This document shows positions 1-8,968 of a DNA stretch of 60,079 nucleotides, piece after piece; within the stretch, counting starts at the first letter, position 1; each line of letters opens with the position of its first letter. Made by a program: the position numbers and the translations under genes. Under the pieces are notes generated by a model that worked only from the letters and a program-made list of their open reading frames with translations, made no database searches and was not told the origin of the DNA. Location: contig NZ_AULT01000042.1 in assembly GCF_000422425.1 (NCBI RefSeq), positions 1 to 60,079 of the forward strand. The letters run 5' to 3'. This DNA is from Oceanospirillum beijerinckii DSM 7166. Lineage in GTDB: Bacteria; Pseudomonadota; Gammaproteobacteria; Pseudomonadales; Halomonadaceae.

Positions 1-192
1 AAACAGGTGTAGAAGAGAGGGGTAATGACGGGGATTAAGAGATAGTGCTCGAATAAAGCTGGAAACACCGGCGTTATCGGCTCGGACAGTAAAGCCCATA
101 AGAACGAGGCATAACCATAAGAATGTTCGTTTTCTTGAGCAAGCTGATTTTAAAGACTGGACAGCGGCAAACCACACCCACCATAATTTCAT
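1..192 (-). CDS. Transposase, N-terminal part, cut by window edge
   Basis: The minus-strand frame opens with ATG at 192 and stays open for 64 codons to the first base of the window, so only the N-terminus is present. A strong AGGAGGC ribosome binding site lies just upstream. The translation (SACSRKRTFLWL, then VRADNAGVSSFIRALSL and a tail like HYPSLLHLF) resembles the start of a family of IS4-like DDE transposases, in which a cysteine/arginine-rich and hydrophobic stretch precedes a 'GV(S/T)SF(I/V)RALGL' motif. The catalytic domain lies outside the window, so the family call rests on this motif alone. The gene is probably part of an intact insertion sequence. Confidence 0.55.
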   Translation of the reverse strand, partial: MKLWWVWFAAVQSLKSACSRKRTFLWLCLVLMGFTVRADNAGVSSFIRALSLNPRHYPSLLHLF

Positions 193-781
193 AGTCGCCT
201 CCTGGTTTTTGGCCTGACTTTGGTTTGTGGTGAATTTAAGTCCAGACCATAAACTAGAGAGGCGTCAAGCTTATGCTTCCTCTATCGAGAACTTCGCACT
301 GTCCAGTACAAAAATACTACAAAAAAGTTTTCATACAAAACACTGCCCCAAAAAGTGTTTATTACGCAAAGTATTACATTCAAAGCAGGTTGGTTGATCA
401 AAAAACACTCAATATCAGGCCGATTAGTCGTTTTACTCACTCAATATTACACCTCATTACACCTACGCTCTTCCGTCATTGCACATTTTTTTACACTACG
501 AGTTCAAGGTAAAAAAATACACCTTTTAAAGATTCATCAATATCCGATAAACTATTCAAGTAATTCTAAATCGAAAGATAAATCGCTGAAGCTTGGCTAT
601 CTTAAATTAACTGGAGAGTCAGGATCAGGTTTTCTGCTGACTATGTCGCATTAACAGAATGCCCCAATGTTTGAGAGCGAACATCTCATCATGTTGGGCT
701 CGACTCAATTAAATTGCTATATCCAAAAACAATACAAATAACAGCGTTATAGCCAGATAAGAAGCAACCAGGAATTTTGCA
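193..781. other. Gene-free AT-rich stretch
   Basis: About 590 bases with no convincing gene. Short plus-strand frames at 273-512 and 355-654 lack ribosome binding sites and protein-like composition. The part next to 193 should hold the promoter and terminal repeat of the insertion sequence at the left edge, but no inverted repeat could be defined with only one end visible. Confidence 0.5.
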
Positions 782-1078
782 ATGGAGAGATCAACTATTA
801 ACATTAATGAACCTCATACAATGAATGATAGTAATCTAGAACATTTATTGAATGCCGCCAAAGAGGAAGGACAGACAGAAGGCAAAGCTGAGCTCATTAT
901 CCAACTACTGTTATCTAAATATGGCGCTGTCCCTGAATGGGCCATGGATATGCTTGTTCTCGCAGATGCAGAGCAGCTCGATATCTGGGCAAACAATATT
1001 TTATACACTGACAATATACAACATGTGTTTGTTAACCATAGGCTTGATAAACATAATGTATTTTTCAGAAGACAGTAA
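782..1078 (+). pseudogene. C-terminal remnant of an Rpn-family (PD-(D/E)XK/DUF4351) protein
   Basis: The frame encodes 98 residues. The middle part (GKAELIIQLLLSKYGAVP, then a PEWAMDML-like stretch and DAEQLDIWANNIL, ending in a VF motif) matches the C-terminal helical region of Rpn/YhgA-like recombination-promoting nucleases and DUF4351 proteins. The nuclease domain of about 200 residues that normally precedes it is missing. No good ribosome binding site is visible before the ATG. The next stop extends the protein beyond the usual end with a tail of unrelated composition. It is best read as a decayed fragment left next to the mobile element at the left edge. Confidence 0.6.
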
Positions 1079-1411
1079 CCATACAAAAAAAGCGGCTATT
1101 AACACGATTTAAGGAGATCGCCTTGGCCATATATAGCCATAAGCGATTTGAACTCAAAATACTTAGTTTTGCCCCCACAAAACCAAGCATCGAATAGTCA
1201 GGACATCAAAGGTTAGGCCACTCATATCACCTTCAATCAAGGAGATCTTATGATTAGTTATCGCACTCTCTGCCCAGTCTTCTCTATCACCAGGTGTCAA
1301 TTGTCGCTCAGCATATTATAAAAAGCCGCAGGCTTAATGCTGCGACTTTTTAACGCTAAAGACCCATTTCTAATTACCAAAATCAAGCAATAGGTATATA
1401 GCTATTTAGTG
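1079..1411. other. Intergenic region with a terminator; otherwise nothing clear
   Basis: This stretch lies between the Rpn remnant and the end of the ATP-grasp gene. Its only solid signal is the hairpin at 1320-1351. A minus-strand frame of about 40 codons (roughly 1172-1297) has protein-like composition but no start signal and no recognised relative. Confidence 0.5.
1320..1351 (-). terminator. Intrinsic terminator after the ATP-grasp gene
   Basis: A 12-bp stem (AAAAAGCCGCAG at 1320-1331 paired with CTGCGACTTTTT at 1340-1351, one C-A mismatch that becomes G-T on the other strand) closes an 8-base loop and carries T-runs on both strands. It lies 60 bases beyond the stop of the minus-strand gene and probably ends the amidase-C45-ATP-grasp transcript. 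Confidence 0.85.
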
Positions 1412-2866
1412 TTAGATCATCTTGCGTACACTATCCGTTGGCATATAAGGCACTTCCAGTTCAGACAGGGCCTTGTATTCAAACTGAGCATTGATCGCTT
1501 TTTCCCACTGCTCTGCACGCGGCAGCAGCTGACGGTCATCAGTTTGCATACGGCCACGAGCCACCAGAATACCCATATCAGCACCCAGATAGCTGTAGTC
1601 ACCTGCGCCGTAGACACGCAGATAGAAGGCATCATGCTCATCACCAACGTTGTTCCAGTCGATACTCTTACGCATAAAGTCGATATCGCCATCATCACGC
1701 ATACGCCAGATACCGGACTCCGGCGCTTTGGTGATCATACGGATCTCATCGGTAGTGTGTTTCAGTACCAGCTGAGTCCAGCTGCCGAAGTCTGACCAAC
1801 GTTTTTGGATCTCGTTGATATCAATATCAAACTCCACATCCATAAATTCCAGCAGGTGGAACAACATCAATGGGATACCGCCATATTTTGACGTCACCAG
1901 ATTGGTCAGCGGGCTGGCACCACTGATACGCGGATTGATCTCGCCCAGATAAACTTCATCGGTGTCGGTGTCCACCAGATAGTCAAAACAGAAGGTGCCA
2001 CGATAGCCGGTTTCATACAGCTTATCGCCCATAGCTTTTACCATCTCGATAATCTTGTCGCGCTTCTCTCCCTGCAGAACCTCAGGGAAGATATCGTTGC
2101 CACACCAACCGCCTTTGTAAGGGGTCAGGTTAGCATAACCTGTGATATCCGTTTGCAGTGGGCCTACCATGGTGCCACAGCGGGTGGCGACTGCTTCAAC
2201 AGTGCCAGGAAAGTGATTGATATACTTCATCACCTTCAGCTTCTCACCAACAATGCTTTTAGCATTCTTCTCCCAGTCTTCGGCATTGTTGATAAAGAAA
2301 GTGGTTTTACCGGAGTCACCGTATGGGGTTTGAACGACCAAGCGATCACCCAGATTTTTCTCATCTGCCAGTGCTCTTAGCTCTTCAAAGCTGGAGGCTT
2401 CTACATCAACCAGATTCGGTACGCTGGGTACTCCGGCTTCGTTGGCCAGCTGGGTGGTGACAATTTTGGAATCCAGACGGTTTCTTAGACTGGCCGGAGG
2501 CAGCGCGATCTCAACACCCAGTTGCTTGGCGATCTCTTCGGTTTTCTCGTCAAACATCACCGCAAGAATTTTGCCCTTGCCGCCATTTTGCTCAAACAGT
2601 TCAACGGATTCTTTATGGCTGAGCAGATAGTTGACCATATCTTCCATGGACTGGAATTCACGTTCGGTGTTCTGCGCTGGATTGGTGACGCGGAAATGGC
2701 CGCCGCCAAAGGAGTCAAAGTGAGTGATATATTTAAAGCCCTGAATCCACTGCCCCAAACCCAGAATATTGTAGGCGGTGGGCGAGACAAAATAGATCGG
2801 TGTTGTGTTTTTACGGAAGAAACGATAAATGTCTGACAAACTGCGAAGCGGTTCTTGCTTACTCAT
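1412..2866 (-). CDS. ATP-grasp domain protein (carboxylate-amine ligase / biotin-carboxylase-like)
   Basis: A 484-residue cytosolic protein of the ATP-grasp superfamily. The metal-binding motif EINPRISGASPLTN, the central VVQTPYGDSGKTTFF nucleotide loop and the FCFDYLVD strand are visible. This fold joins a carboxylate to an amine, thiol or other nucleophile through an acyl phosphate. The substrate cannot be deduced, and no biotin-related or lipoyl domain is attached. The ATG at 2866 was chosen because AGGAC lies 6 bases before it; an in-frame extension upstream to 3007 has no such signal. It is the last gene of a minus-strand cluster with an Ntn hydrolase and an amidase, and a terminator follows. 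The shared neighbourhood of an amide-forming and two amide-cleaving enzymes suggests one amide or peptide-like metabolite. Confidence 0.8.
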   Translation of the reverse strand: MSKQEPLRSLSDIYRFFRKNTTPIYFVSPTAYNILGLGQWIQGFKYITHFDSFGGGHFRVTNPAQNTEREFQSMEDMVNYLLSHKESVELFEQNGGKGKILAVMFDEKTEEIAKQLGVEIALPPASLRNRLDSKIVTTQLANEAGVPSVPNLVDVEASSFEELRALADEKNLGDRLVVQTPYGDSGKTTFFINNAEDWEKNAKSIVGEKLKVMKYINHFPGTVEAVATRCGTMVGPLQTDITGYANLTPYKGGWCGNDIFPEVLQGEKRDKIIEMVKAMGDKLYETGYRGTFCFDYLVDTDTDEVYLGEINPRISGASPLTNLVTSKYGGIPLMLFHLLEFMDVEFDIDINEIQKRWSDFGSWTQLVLKHTTDEIRMITKAPESGIWRMRDDGDIDFMRKSIDWNNVGDEHDAFYLRVYGAGDYSYLGADMGILVARGRMQTDDRQLLPRAEQWEKAINAQFEYKALSELEVPYMPTDSVRKMI

Positions 2867-3080
2867 ATTGACGTCCTCTAAGTTCTTGTACTCTGTGCGG
2901 GCTATTTGTTGTTTTTGTTTCACGGGCACCCATCGCAGGGGCTGAGATAAAACGGTTTTTATAAAGCGGCCCGGTGTTAAAAACAGGATCTGGTAGAGCG
3001 TTTTCATAACGGCTTACCATCCATGTTCTAAATGGTTTTTATCGCGCTGTTTAAGGTCGCTTGTTTTATAAATGCTTTAA

Positions 3081-4064
3081 TCAAATAGATTGAGGGCCAT
3101 ACTCAATGGTGATGGCTTGCTCCTCAAAGTGATCAAAGCTCAGGGTCAGACTGGTGTGGGGCCAGACATAATGGGCAGAGCGATGTTCTGGGTTATACAC
3201 AGCGGTGTATAAGGTGCCGGAATCATAGATATCGTGTTGTCGATACAGTGGCGGTTGCAGAAATGCACCGACTGCAGACGACAAGGTGAGTTCAGTGAAC
3301 CCCAATAGATGCTGTAAGGTATCCAAACGGGTTAGGGTATCTTCCAGGAATAATGGTTTTTCAACGGTCGCCGGTCCCTGATGATTTGTAGATATAGTAG
3401 CCTGAGTCACATTGGGTTCACGATCCGGAGCGATAAACACAGTGGCGTGATTACCAGCCATATCCAGCAAAGCGATGTTGTAATCCAGATGCACAGGCAC
3501 GCGATTCAGTACCGCAATGGCTTCTTCCACCGTGCTGCACACCTCCAGGATATAACGCATCACAATAGTGATACCAAAGCCTTTGCCTTCTATGAGGCAA
3601 CCGCCGTAATTGATAGAAACGCTAAGGCCCTGGTCGTTAATGCCATCCAGCACACCCCAGACACAATCCGCTGTGGCGATGATCTCCTTGTCCAGCCATT
3701 GGCTCTTAATAATGGTGCCTTCGCATAGAAAGGCGGGAAAATCATAGTTACGGATTAACGCTGTTTCTTCCCGCTTGTAGATCAACTGAGAGCAAGCGGA
3801 ATAAAAGGTCGGTGGGCAGTAAAGGCTTAAGAAACGCGCCTGTAGGTCATCGCAATCCAGCAGTTTAACCAGCTCTTGATACAGCGGGTACAACTCGGGC
3901 ATATAGTGTTTTAATGCCGAGACACACTCCAGATAGCTTGGGCGAGCGGCTTCTCCTTCATCCAGATACCAGGCCCGGTAACTGGGCCAGTTCTTATGGA
4001 AGAGCTGACGGAATTTATCCGCAGGTTTAGGCTCGTTAATGATATCAAACTGGATACACTTCAC
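3081..4064 (-). CDS. C45-type Ntn hydrolase (linear amide C-N hydrolase / acyltransferase-like)
   Basis: A 327-residue protein with the pattern of peptidase C45 and choloylglycine hydrolase-like N-terminal-nucleophile enzymes: a cysteine (C91, in FYSACSQL) followed about 15 residues later by RNYDF (R105, N106, D108), then CVWGVLDGINDQGLSVSIN and NHQG. In this superfamily the cysteine becomes the new N-terminus after self-cleavage of the propeptide, here about 90 residues, and attacks a linear amide. Members cleave acyl-amides or transfer acyl groups (penicillin acyltransferase). Translation starts at GTG 4064, preceded by AGGGA at good spacing. It lies 65 bases after the amidase gene and 214 bases before the ATP-grasp gene, all on the same strand. 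The substrate is unknown; no signal peptide is evident. Confidence 0.8.
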   Translation of the reverse strand: MKCIQFDIINEPKPADKFRQLFHKNWPSYRAWYLDEGEAARPSYLECVSALKHYMPELYPLYQELVKLLDCDDLQARFLSLYCPPTFYSACSQLIYKREETALIRNYDFPAFLCEGTIIKSQWLDKEIIATADCVWGVLDGINDQGLSVSINYGGCLIEGKGFGITIVMRYILEVCSTVEEAIAVLNRVPVHLDYNIALLDMAGNHATVFIAPDREPNVTQATISTNHQGPATVEKPLFLEDTLTRLDTLQHLLGFTELTLSSAVGAFLQPPLYRQHDIYDSGTLYTAVYNPEHRSAHYVWPHTSLTLSFDHFEEQAITIEYGPQSI

Positions 4065-4129
4065 TGGCGTTTATCCCTACCGTTACCGGATTAAGTTATC
4101 TGGACTGCGCTTGCCTGATTATGATTCTG

Positions 4130-5581
4130 CTATTGTGCGGCTTGCTCCTCAGCTTGTGCCTGAGCACGTAGCTGAGCTTCTTTGATCGAGTCTTTAGGGC
4201 TGTTATCCCAGCCAATCACCTTTTCGATCTGTTCGGCGATATCCAGAATGGCGGCATCGGAACCTAATGGTCCGGATAATTGAATCGACAGTGGCAAACC
4301 TTCATCGCCAAGCCCCATAGGTTGAGCCAGGGCAGGCATACCGGTCAGGTTGGCGTCATAGAGGAAGGTTACCCAGTCCAACCAAGGGTTAGTGATCTTG
4401 GTAGAGCCGACATATTTCGGATAACGACGGGTATGGGAAAACGCTTCCATGCCCAGAGTGGGAGTTAGAAAGAAAGAGGAGCCATTACGCTCAAACATCG
4501 ACATATAAGCAGCATGAATCACTTCACGGTGCTCTTCCGCCGCTTCGAATTCGTGATCCTTCATACTGGCACCAAACTGCAGTGTTTCTATGGTGCTGGC
4601 TTCCAGACCTTCCAGTGGCGCAGGTTTTTCTTTCTGGAAGCTCCAGCTGTCATAGTGCGCCGAGGTAGCCCAGGCAATTACAGATGAAGGTAAGTTGGGT
4701 TGGTCGTAGGCAATTTCCGCACCGGCTTCTTCCAGCATACGTACGGTCATACGGAAGGTCATACGTACATCGTCATCAATGGGAGCAAAACCCAGGTCTT
4801 CCGATACGATAATCTTCTGACCGGCCAGCGTCATAGGATGCCGGGCGTGAGCAGCCAGAGAATCAACATAAGCCTTATCATTATTATTAGCGGCGACCAC
4901 GGAGAACATCAGACGGGCATCGGCAACACTACGTGCCATAGGGCCGTAGGAAACAATGGTGCTCCAGGATGGGAAGCAAGGCTCTCTTGGTACCGCTTTA
5001 AAAGAGGGTTTAAAGCCGACAATACCGCAGAAACCCGCGGGGATGCGGATAGAACCACCGCCATCACCACCCAGTGACAGTGTGCCTGCACCGGCGGCTA
5101 CAGCGGCCCCGGCACCACCGGAAGAACCACCACAGGTACGCTCTGCGTTCCAGGGATTGGTCGTTACACCGTTCAGCTCAGAAGACGTGGTACCGGTCAG
5201 ACAAAATTCCGGGCAGGTGGTTTTGGCAAAAATTACCGCACCGGCTTCTTCCAGGCGACGTACCGCAGCGCTGCTCTCTTCAGGAATAAAATCGATCTGT
5301 GTTTTGGATGCGTTAGGGCTGGGTACACCCGCCATCCATTGGGAGTCCTTTACCGTAATCGGCAGGCCGCACAAACGACCGCCCAGGCCTTTGGCTAACA
5401 GCTCATCGGCTCTGGCCGCTGCCACACGGGCACGATCATACAGTTTGATGGAAAAAGGGTTGTAGGCCTGGGAGACGTGTTCGGCGTGCTTGATGGTTTC
5501 TTCCAGCAGCTCAGTGGCCGTTATTCGGCGATGACGCAGATCTGCCAGCAGTTCGATTGCCGTTTTATTGATCACGTTCAT
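4130..5581 (-). CDS. Amidase (amidase-signature family)
   Basis: A 483-residue amidase-signature enzyme. The Ser-cisSer-Lys triad is readable: K78 in LPITVKDSQW, the GGSSGG serines at 153-154, and S177 in GGDGGGSIRIPAGFCG. The family hydrolyses carboxamides, including aryl, fatty and small amides, and occasionally transfers the acyl group. The N-terminal TAIELLADLRHRRITATELL helix is typical of the family. ATG 5581 was preferred because AGGG lies 8 bases before it. An open extension to 5818 is probably leader DNA. It is the first gene of the amidase, C45 hydrolase, ATP-grasp cluster and is divergent from the unknown gene at 5817. Substrate not predictable. Confidence 0.88.
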   Translation of the reverse strand: MNVINKTAIELLADLRHRRITATELLEETIKHAEHVSQAYNPFSIKLYDRARVAAARADELLAKGLGGRLCGLPITVKDSQWMAGVPSPNASKTQIDFIPEESSAAVRRLEEAGAVIFAKTTCPEFCLTGTTSSELNGVTTNPWNAERTCGGSSGGAGAAVAAGAGTLSLGGDGGGSIRIPAGFCGIVGFKPSFKAVPREPCFPSWSTIVSYGPMARSVADARLMFSVVAANNNDKAYVDSLAAHARHPMTLAGQKIIVSEDLGFAPIDDDVRMTFRMTVRMLEEAGAEIAYDQPNLPSSVIAWATSAHYDSWSFQKEKPAPLEGLEASTIETLQFGASMKDHEFEAAEEHREVIHAAYMSMFERNGSSFFLTPTLGMEAFSHTRRYPKYVGSTKITNPWLDWVTFLYDANLTGMPALAQPMGLGDEGLPLSIQLSGPLGSDAAILDIAEQIEKVIGWDNSPKDSIKEAQLRAQAQAEEQAAQ

Positions 5582-5816
5582 TTGATATCCCTTATTGTAT
5601 CCACCTCTGCAACAACCATGTTCTGTTTTTGACAAACAGCTGTTGTATCGGTGTTTATTATTATTTTTCGGCTCTTGCGAGTGTTCCATGTAGCTTGAGC
5701 TAAGTGCTTGTTCGGTCAGGTAATGTCTGCAGACAGCCACACTAACCAGTTGAGGTTTAGCTACATCATGATCCATAATGTATGAATATTTTAAAAAAAG
5801 ATCAACACTATGGTGC

Positions 5817-6506
5817 ATGATGTTTGATAATGAGAGCTTAGAGGCTTATTTGCAGATTACTGGAGTAATTACTCAGGCAGAACTGCCAATCGTGCGTGCT
5901 CAGGGTCGCCTGGGTGAGTATGCGGTGGTCTATCGTATCTATCGCAATAAGCAAGGCGGTGGTTTCGGTGATACCGGTAAAAAACCGTTTGCCTGGGCGG
6001 TATTGGTTTATGCAGATGGCTTTCCGTTACGCCTGAACAGCGCCCGTGGCGATTGCCGTGAATGGTCAACACTGGAAAGTGTTTCGGATTGGATGCGCAA
6101 AAATGGCTTCAGATACTGGTGGACCCGCAATGATCTGGAGTTTGAACCCGTAGAGGTTCCAGCCGCTGTAGAAACCAGTGCTGATGTTGAAGCTGCTATT
6201 AGCCCGGAGCTTCAACCAGCGGCGGCACCTGCTATTGACCCTGCTATAGATCCGGCCATAGCTGTTCAACCTTATGCTTATGGTAATACCGCTGCAGCCT
6301 ATATATCAGAAACCAACATTGCGCCTTATACAGATCTGGTGACTGAATCCCATATCACTGACACAGGCCTTCCAACCGAGGTTGAAACAGTGATCGGACC
6401 GACAGATATCCCAGAAGCCGGAGCTGGAGACCTCTCTCAGGATGAAGCCTTAGAACAGGAAAATAATGTCATCGGCTGTGATGGGGCAGAAGAGAAAACG
6501 AACTAG
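5817..6506 (+). CDS. Protein of unknown function with low-complexity C-terminal half
   Basis: About 229 residues, not recognised. The first 110 residues look like a compact folded domain rich in aromatic residues (YAVVYRIYRNKQGGGFGDTG, then KKPFAWAVLVYADG and NGFRYWWTRNDLEFE). The second half is acidic, rich in Ala, Pro, Glu and Thr, and contains the internal repeat PAIDPAIDPAIA, as expected for a disordered tail. The ATG-ATG at 5817-5822 is the likely start, but no strong ribosome binding site is present and an ATG at 5778 is also possible. No signal peptide or membrane segment is seen. It is divergent from the amidase gene and ends 7 bases before a GC-rich hairpin, so it is probably a single-gene unit. 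Confidence 0.65.
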   Translation: MMFDNESLEAYLQITGVITQAELPIVRAQGRLGEYAVVYRIYRNKQGGGFGDTGKKPFAWAVLVYADGFPLRLNSARGDCREWSTLESVSDWMRKNGFRYWWTRNDLEFEPVEVPAAVETSADVEAAISPELQPAAAPAIDPAIDPAIAVQPYAYGNTAAAYISETNIAPYTDLVTESHITDTGLPTEVETVIGPTDIPEAGAGDLSQDEALEQENNVIGCDGAEEKTN

Positions 6507-6513
6507 TTAAATG

Positions 6514-6534
6514 GCCTCCGGCACAGCCGGAGGC
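6514..6534 (+). terminator. GC-rich hairpin after the unknown gene
   Basis: GCCTCCGGC and GCCGGAGGC form a perfect 9-bp stem around a 3-base loop, 8 bases after the stop codon at 6506. There is no T-run behind it, so it may need Rho or act mainly as an mRNA end stabiliser. Confidence 0.6.
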
Positions 6535-6819
6535 ATACTTAGATAACAGTGATGCCTTCGCAGGGCTTTTTATTGAGCCAAGCCAACCAGATTGGATACC
6601 GCACGCATAAGGGAAATACGGATACACCTATGGATGTGATTCATCATGAGATAACCCTCCACGGTCTTCATCTCTGTTTTGCCTGTTCATGACACATTTC
6701 GCCTAAGTGCGGAAAAACCCGTTCATATTAAAGGACCATTAACCTCTCTTCCGGTAAGCTGACAGTTTTTCGTTGTTGCTGAAGCACAATGTCCTAAAGC
6801 TCAACCCCAAAGGTCTGTT
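6535..6819. other. Leader region of the two-component operon
   Basis: About 285 bases without a gene. It should contain the promoter for the response regulator gene at 6820; no clear -35/-10 pair or operator stood out. Only weak A/G-rich signals precede the ATG. Confidence 0.4.
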
Positions 6820-7503
6820 ATGCAGGTGTTGATTGTTGAAGATGATATCGAATTAGCTGAAGCCATTGCGGATTATTTAATGTTGCAGGGCGTGGAGTGT
6901 GACTTTGCTTATAGCGGCAACGCGGGTCTGGAGATGGCTAAAAATCATCACTTTGACATTATTATTCTGGATCTGATGCTACCCAAGATGAATGGCTTTA
7001 GCGTTTGCCGAACATTAAGAGATCTGGGGTATAACACGCCTGTTCTTATGCTCACTGCCTGTGATACAGATTCAGATCAACTGGAAGGTTTTCAGGCCGG
7101 GGTTGACGACTATGTCGCGAAACCCTGCGCAATGCCTCTGCTATGGGCCCGTTTACAAGCCATCTATCGACGTAATAATCCTGCTTCAGAGTGCCTTAAA
7201 ATAGGCCCGCTAGCCCTGTATCTAAAAGAGAAACGTGTGGTGCGGAAGCAGGAGGAGCTTAAACTCAGCCCTACCGGTTGGAAAATGCTGGAATTACTGG
7301 CCCGAAAAAGTCCTGAGGTGGTATCACGCAAGGAGATTGAACAACAGGTTTGGCCAGATGGCGTGGATAGCAGCAACTTTAACGTCCAGCTGCATATCTT
7401 ACGCAAGGCAGTGGATAAGCCATTTGAACAGGCATTGATTCATACCCAAGTAGGCAAGGGACTGTATCTAAAAGCCCTACCGGCAGCCGAAGGCGAAGAG
7501 TAG
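6820..7503 (+). CDS. OmpR/PhoB-family response regulator
   Basis: A 227-residue two-domain regulator. The receiver domain (1-120) carries the acidic pocket D8-D9, the phosphorylation site D51 (IIILDLMLPKMNGF) and the switch lysine K101 (DDYVAKP). The C-terminal winged helix (about 130-225) ends with the typical NFNVQLHILRKAVDKPF and IHTQVGKGLYL motifs. It is the first gene of an operon: the cognate kinase starts 27 bases downstream and a DUF418 membrane protein gene follows, which may be a target or partner. Sequence alone does not reveal the signal. The QseB/PmrA-like size and layout are only general resemblances. Confidence 0.93.
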   Translation: MQVLIVEDDIELAEAIADYLMLQGVECDFAYSGNAGLEMAKNHHFDIIILDLMLPKMNGFSVCRTLRDLGYNTPVLMLTACDTDSDQLEGFQAGVDDYVAKPCAMPLLWARLQAIYRRNNPASECLKIGPLALYLKEKRVVRKQEELKLSPTGWKMLELLARKSPEVVSRKEIEQQVWPDGVDSSNFNVQLHILRKAVDKPFEQALIHTQVGKGLYLKALPAAEGEE

Positions 7504-7530
7504 CCAGTATGAGCAAATGGATGAAAGAGG

Positions 7531-8865
7531 GTGAATGCGGGAAAATATGTAGGGGTGAATAAACGGACAAGTGCAGCCAAAACCGCTATTCCATTGGCAC
7601 GAACCTTAAGACGGCAGCTACCCTGGATCGGCTTAGCCATGACACTAGGCTGCTTGACGCTGGTATTTGGCTTTGTCGTCAACGCTATTGAGATAACCAC
7701 TGATAATCTGATGCGCTTGGAAGCGGAAGCTATTGTACAAGAAGCAAAAGCCAAGCCTGAAGCACCATTGCCCAACAGTAAAAGGCTGAGTGCCTGGCGC
7801 AACTGGCAGGAGATTCCTGAAGCATTCCGTCAATACTTTAACCATGAAGAGGTCTTGTTGGGTACACCCGTTGAAGCCCTGATAGAACTAGAAAAGGGCG
7901 AATTTGAATATCTCTATCTGCTGCATTACCAAAACGATGAATTTGGCAGTTTATATCTGCTCAGCCATCACTCAGAGCAGGAGATCGAATCCGCTATCAC
8001 CCCGTTACTGAACTCTGCAATCGGGCAGTCTTTATTGCTGACACTGGTGATATTGACTGTGCTCTTTATCGTGATCGCTTGGTTAATCCGTCGAACCCTG
8101 GAACCGTTGAAATTATTAAGCGACTGGTCAAAGCAGCTGAATCAACAGCCGGATAACGCCATCGATATTAATTTTCCGATCACTGAATTAAATGAGATCG
8201 CTCAGCAGTTACGCCAGGGGGTGGATCAAGTGCGGGAAGCCAATGATAGAGAGCAGCAGTTTCTCAAACATGCCAGCCATGAGCTGCGTACGCCTTTGGC
8301 AGTAATACAAGCCAGTCTGGATACGGTTAATCTGCAGCTGTCTTATTCAAAACCATCTAATTCACAAGCACCTGCTGATAGCCCTGCTCGTCGCCCAATT
8401 CAGAGAGCATTAAAGGCCAGTGAACGTATGATTCAACTATCGGATACTTTGCTCTGGTTAGCACGGGAGTCGGATAAAACCATCCCAAAAGAAGTTGTCG
8501 ATGTTAAGGCACTTTGTACCCAGCTGGTCAGTGATCATCAATATCTGCTGCACCAAAAGCAGCTGGAGATTAAACCACTCATCACCGTAGAGTCCATTGA
8601 GATTGAAGCACCTTTGTTCAGCATTGTATTAGCAAATCTAGTGCGAAATGCTCTGCAGCATAGCGGCGATGGCGAAGTCACAATCCAACTGGATCAGCAC
8701 AGCCTTCAAATCAGTAATCCTGCACAAGATGAATGTGATAACAGTGAGCCTGGTTTTGGGTTAGGCCTGCAATTGGTTCAGCGCATCTGCCAAAAAACAG
8801 GCTGGGATTTCACTTTTCAACACAAGGACAGACAGGTGCAGGTGACTATTCTGCTGGCATCTTAA
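7531..8865 (+). CDS. Membrane sensor histidine kinase
   Basis: A 444-residue HisKA/HATPase kinase paired with the preceding regulator. Two transmembrane helices (about 31-52 and 165-187) enclose a periplasmic sensor of about 110 residues with no recognised fold. The dimerisation/phosphoacceptor helix carries H250 in HASHELRTPLAVIQ. The N box (NLVRNALQHS) and a glycine-rich G box (GFGLGLQLVQ) of the ATPase domain follow. The start is uncertain. GTG 7531 gives a basic N-terminal tail, but an AGAGG sequence lies directly against it, so initiation could be a few codons later (GTG 7555). The HAMP region is short. Confidence 0.9.
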   Translation: MNAGKYVGVNKRTSAAKTAIPLARTLRRQLPWIGLAMTLGCLTLVFGFVVNAIEITTDNLMRLEAEAIVQEAKAKPEAPLPNSKRLSAWRNWQEIPEAFRQYFNHEEVLLGTPVEALIELEKGEFEYLYLLHYQNDEFGSLYLLSHHSEQEIESAITPLLNSAIGQSLLLTLVILTVLFIVIAWLIRRTLEPLKLLSDWSKQLNQQPDNAIDINFPITELNEIAQQLRQGVDQVREANDREQQFLKHASHELRTPLAVIQASLDTVNLQLSYSKPSNSQAPADSPARRPIQRALKASERMIQLSDTLLWLARESDKTIPKEVVDVKALCTQLVSDHQYLLHQKQLEIKPLITVESIEIEAPLFSIVLANLVRNALQHSGDGEVTIQLDQHSLQISNPAQDECDNSEPGFGLGLQLVQRICQKTGWDFTFQHKDRQVQVTILLAS

Positions 8866-8968
8866 AACGGCTTTAAGGTCTGTTCTGGCAACATGGTATC
8901 TCACTTAGCCTATGGGCTATTACATCACCTGTTGCTTACCTATTTTTTAGTAGGAGAGGAGACCTGCT

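Noticed and set aside
273-654. Two overlapping plus-strand frames (79 and 99 codons)
   Set aside because: AT-rich region, no ribosome site, composition not protein-like.
1172-1297. Minus-strand protein-like frame before the terminator at 1320
   Set aside because: No start codon with ribosome site and no recognisable family; noted only as intergenic content.
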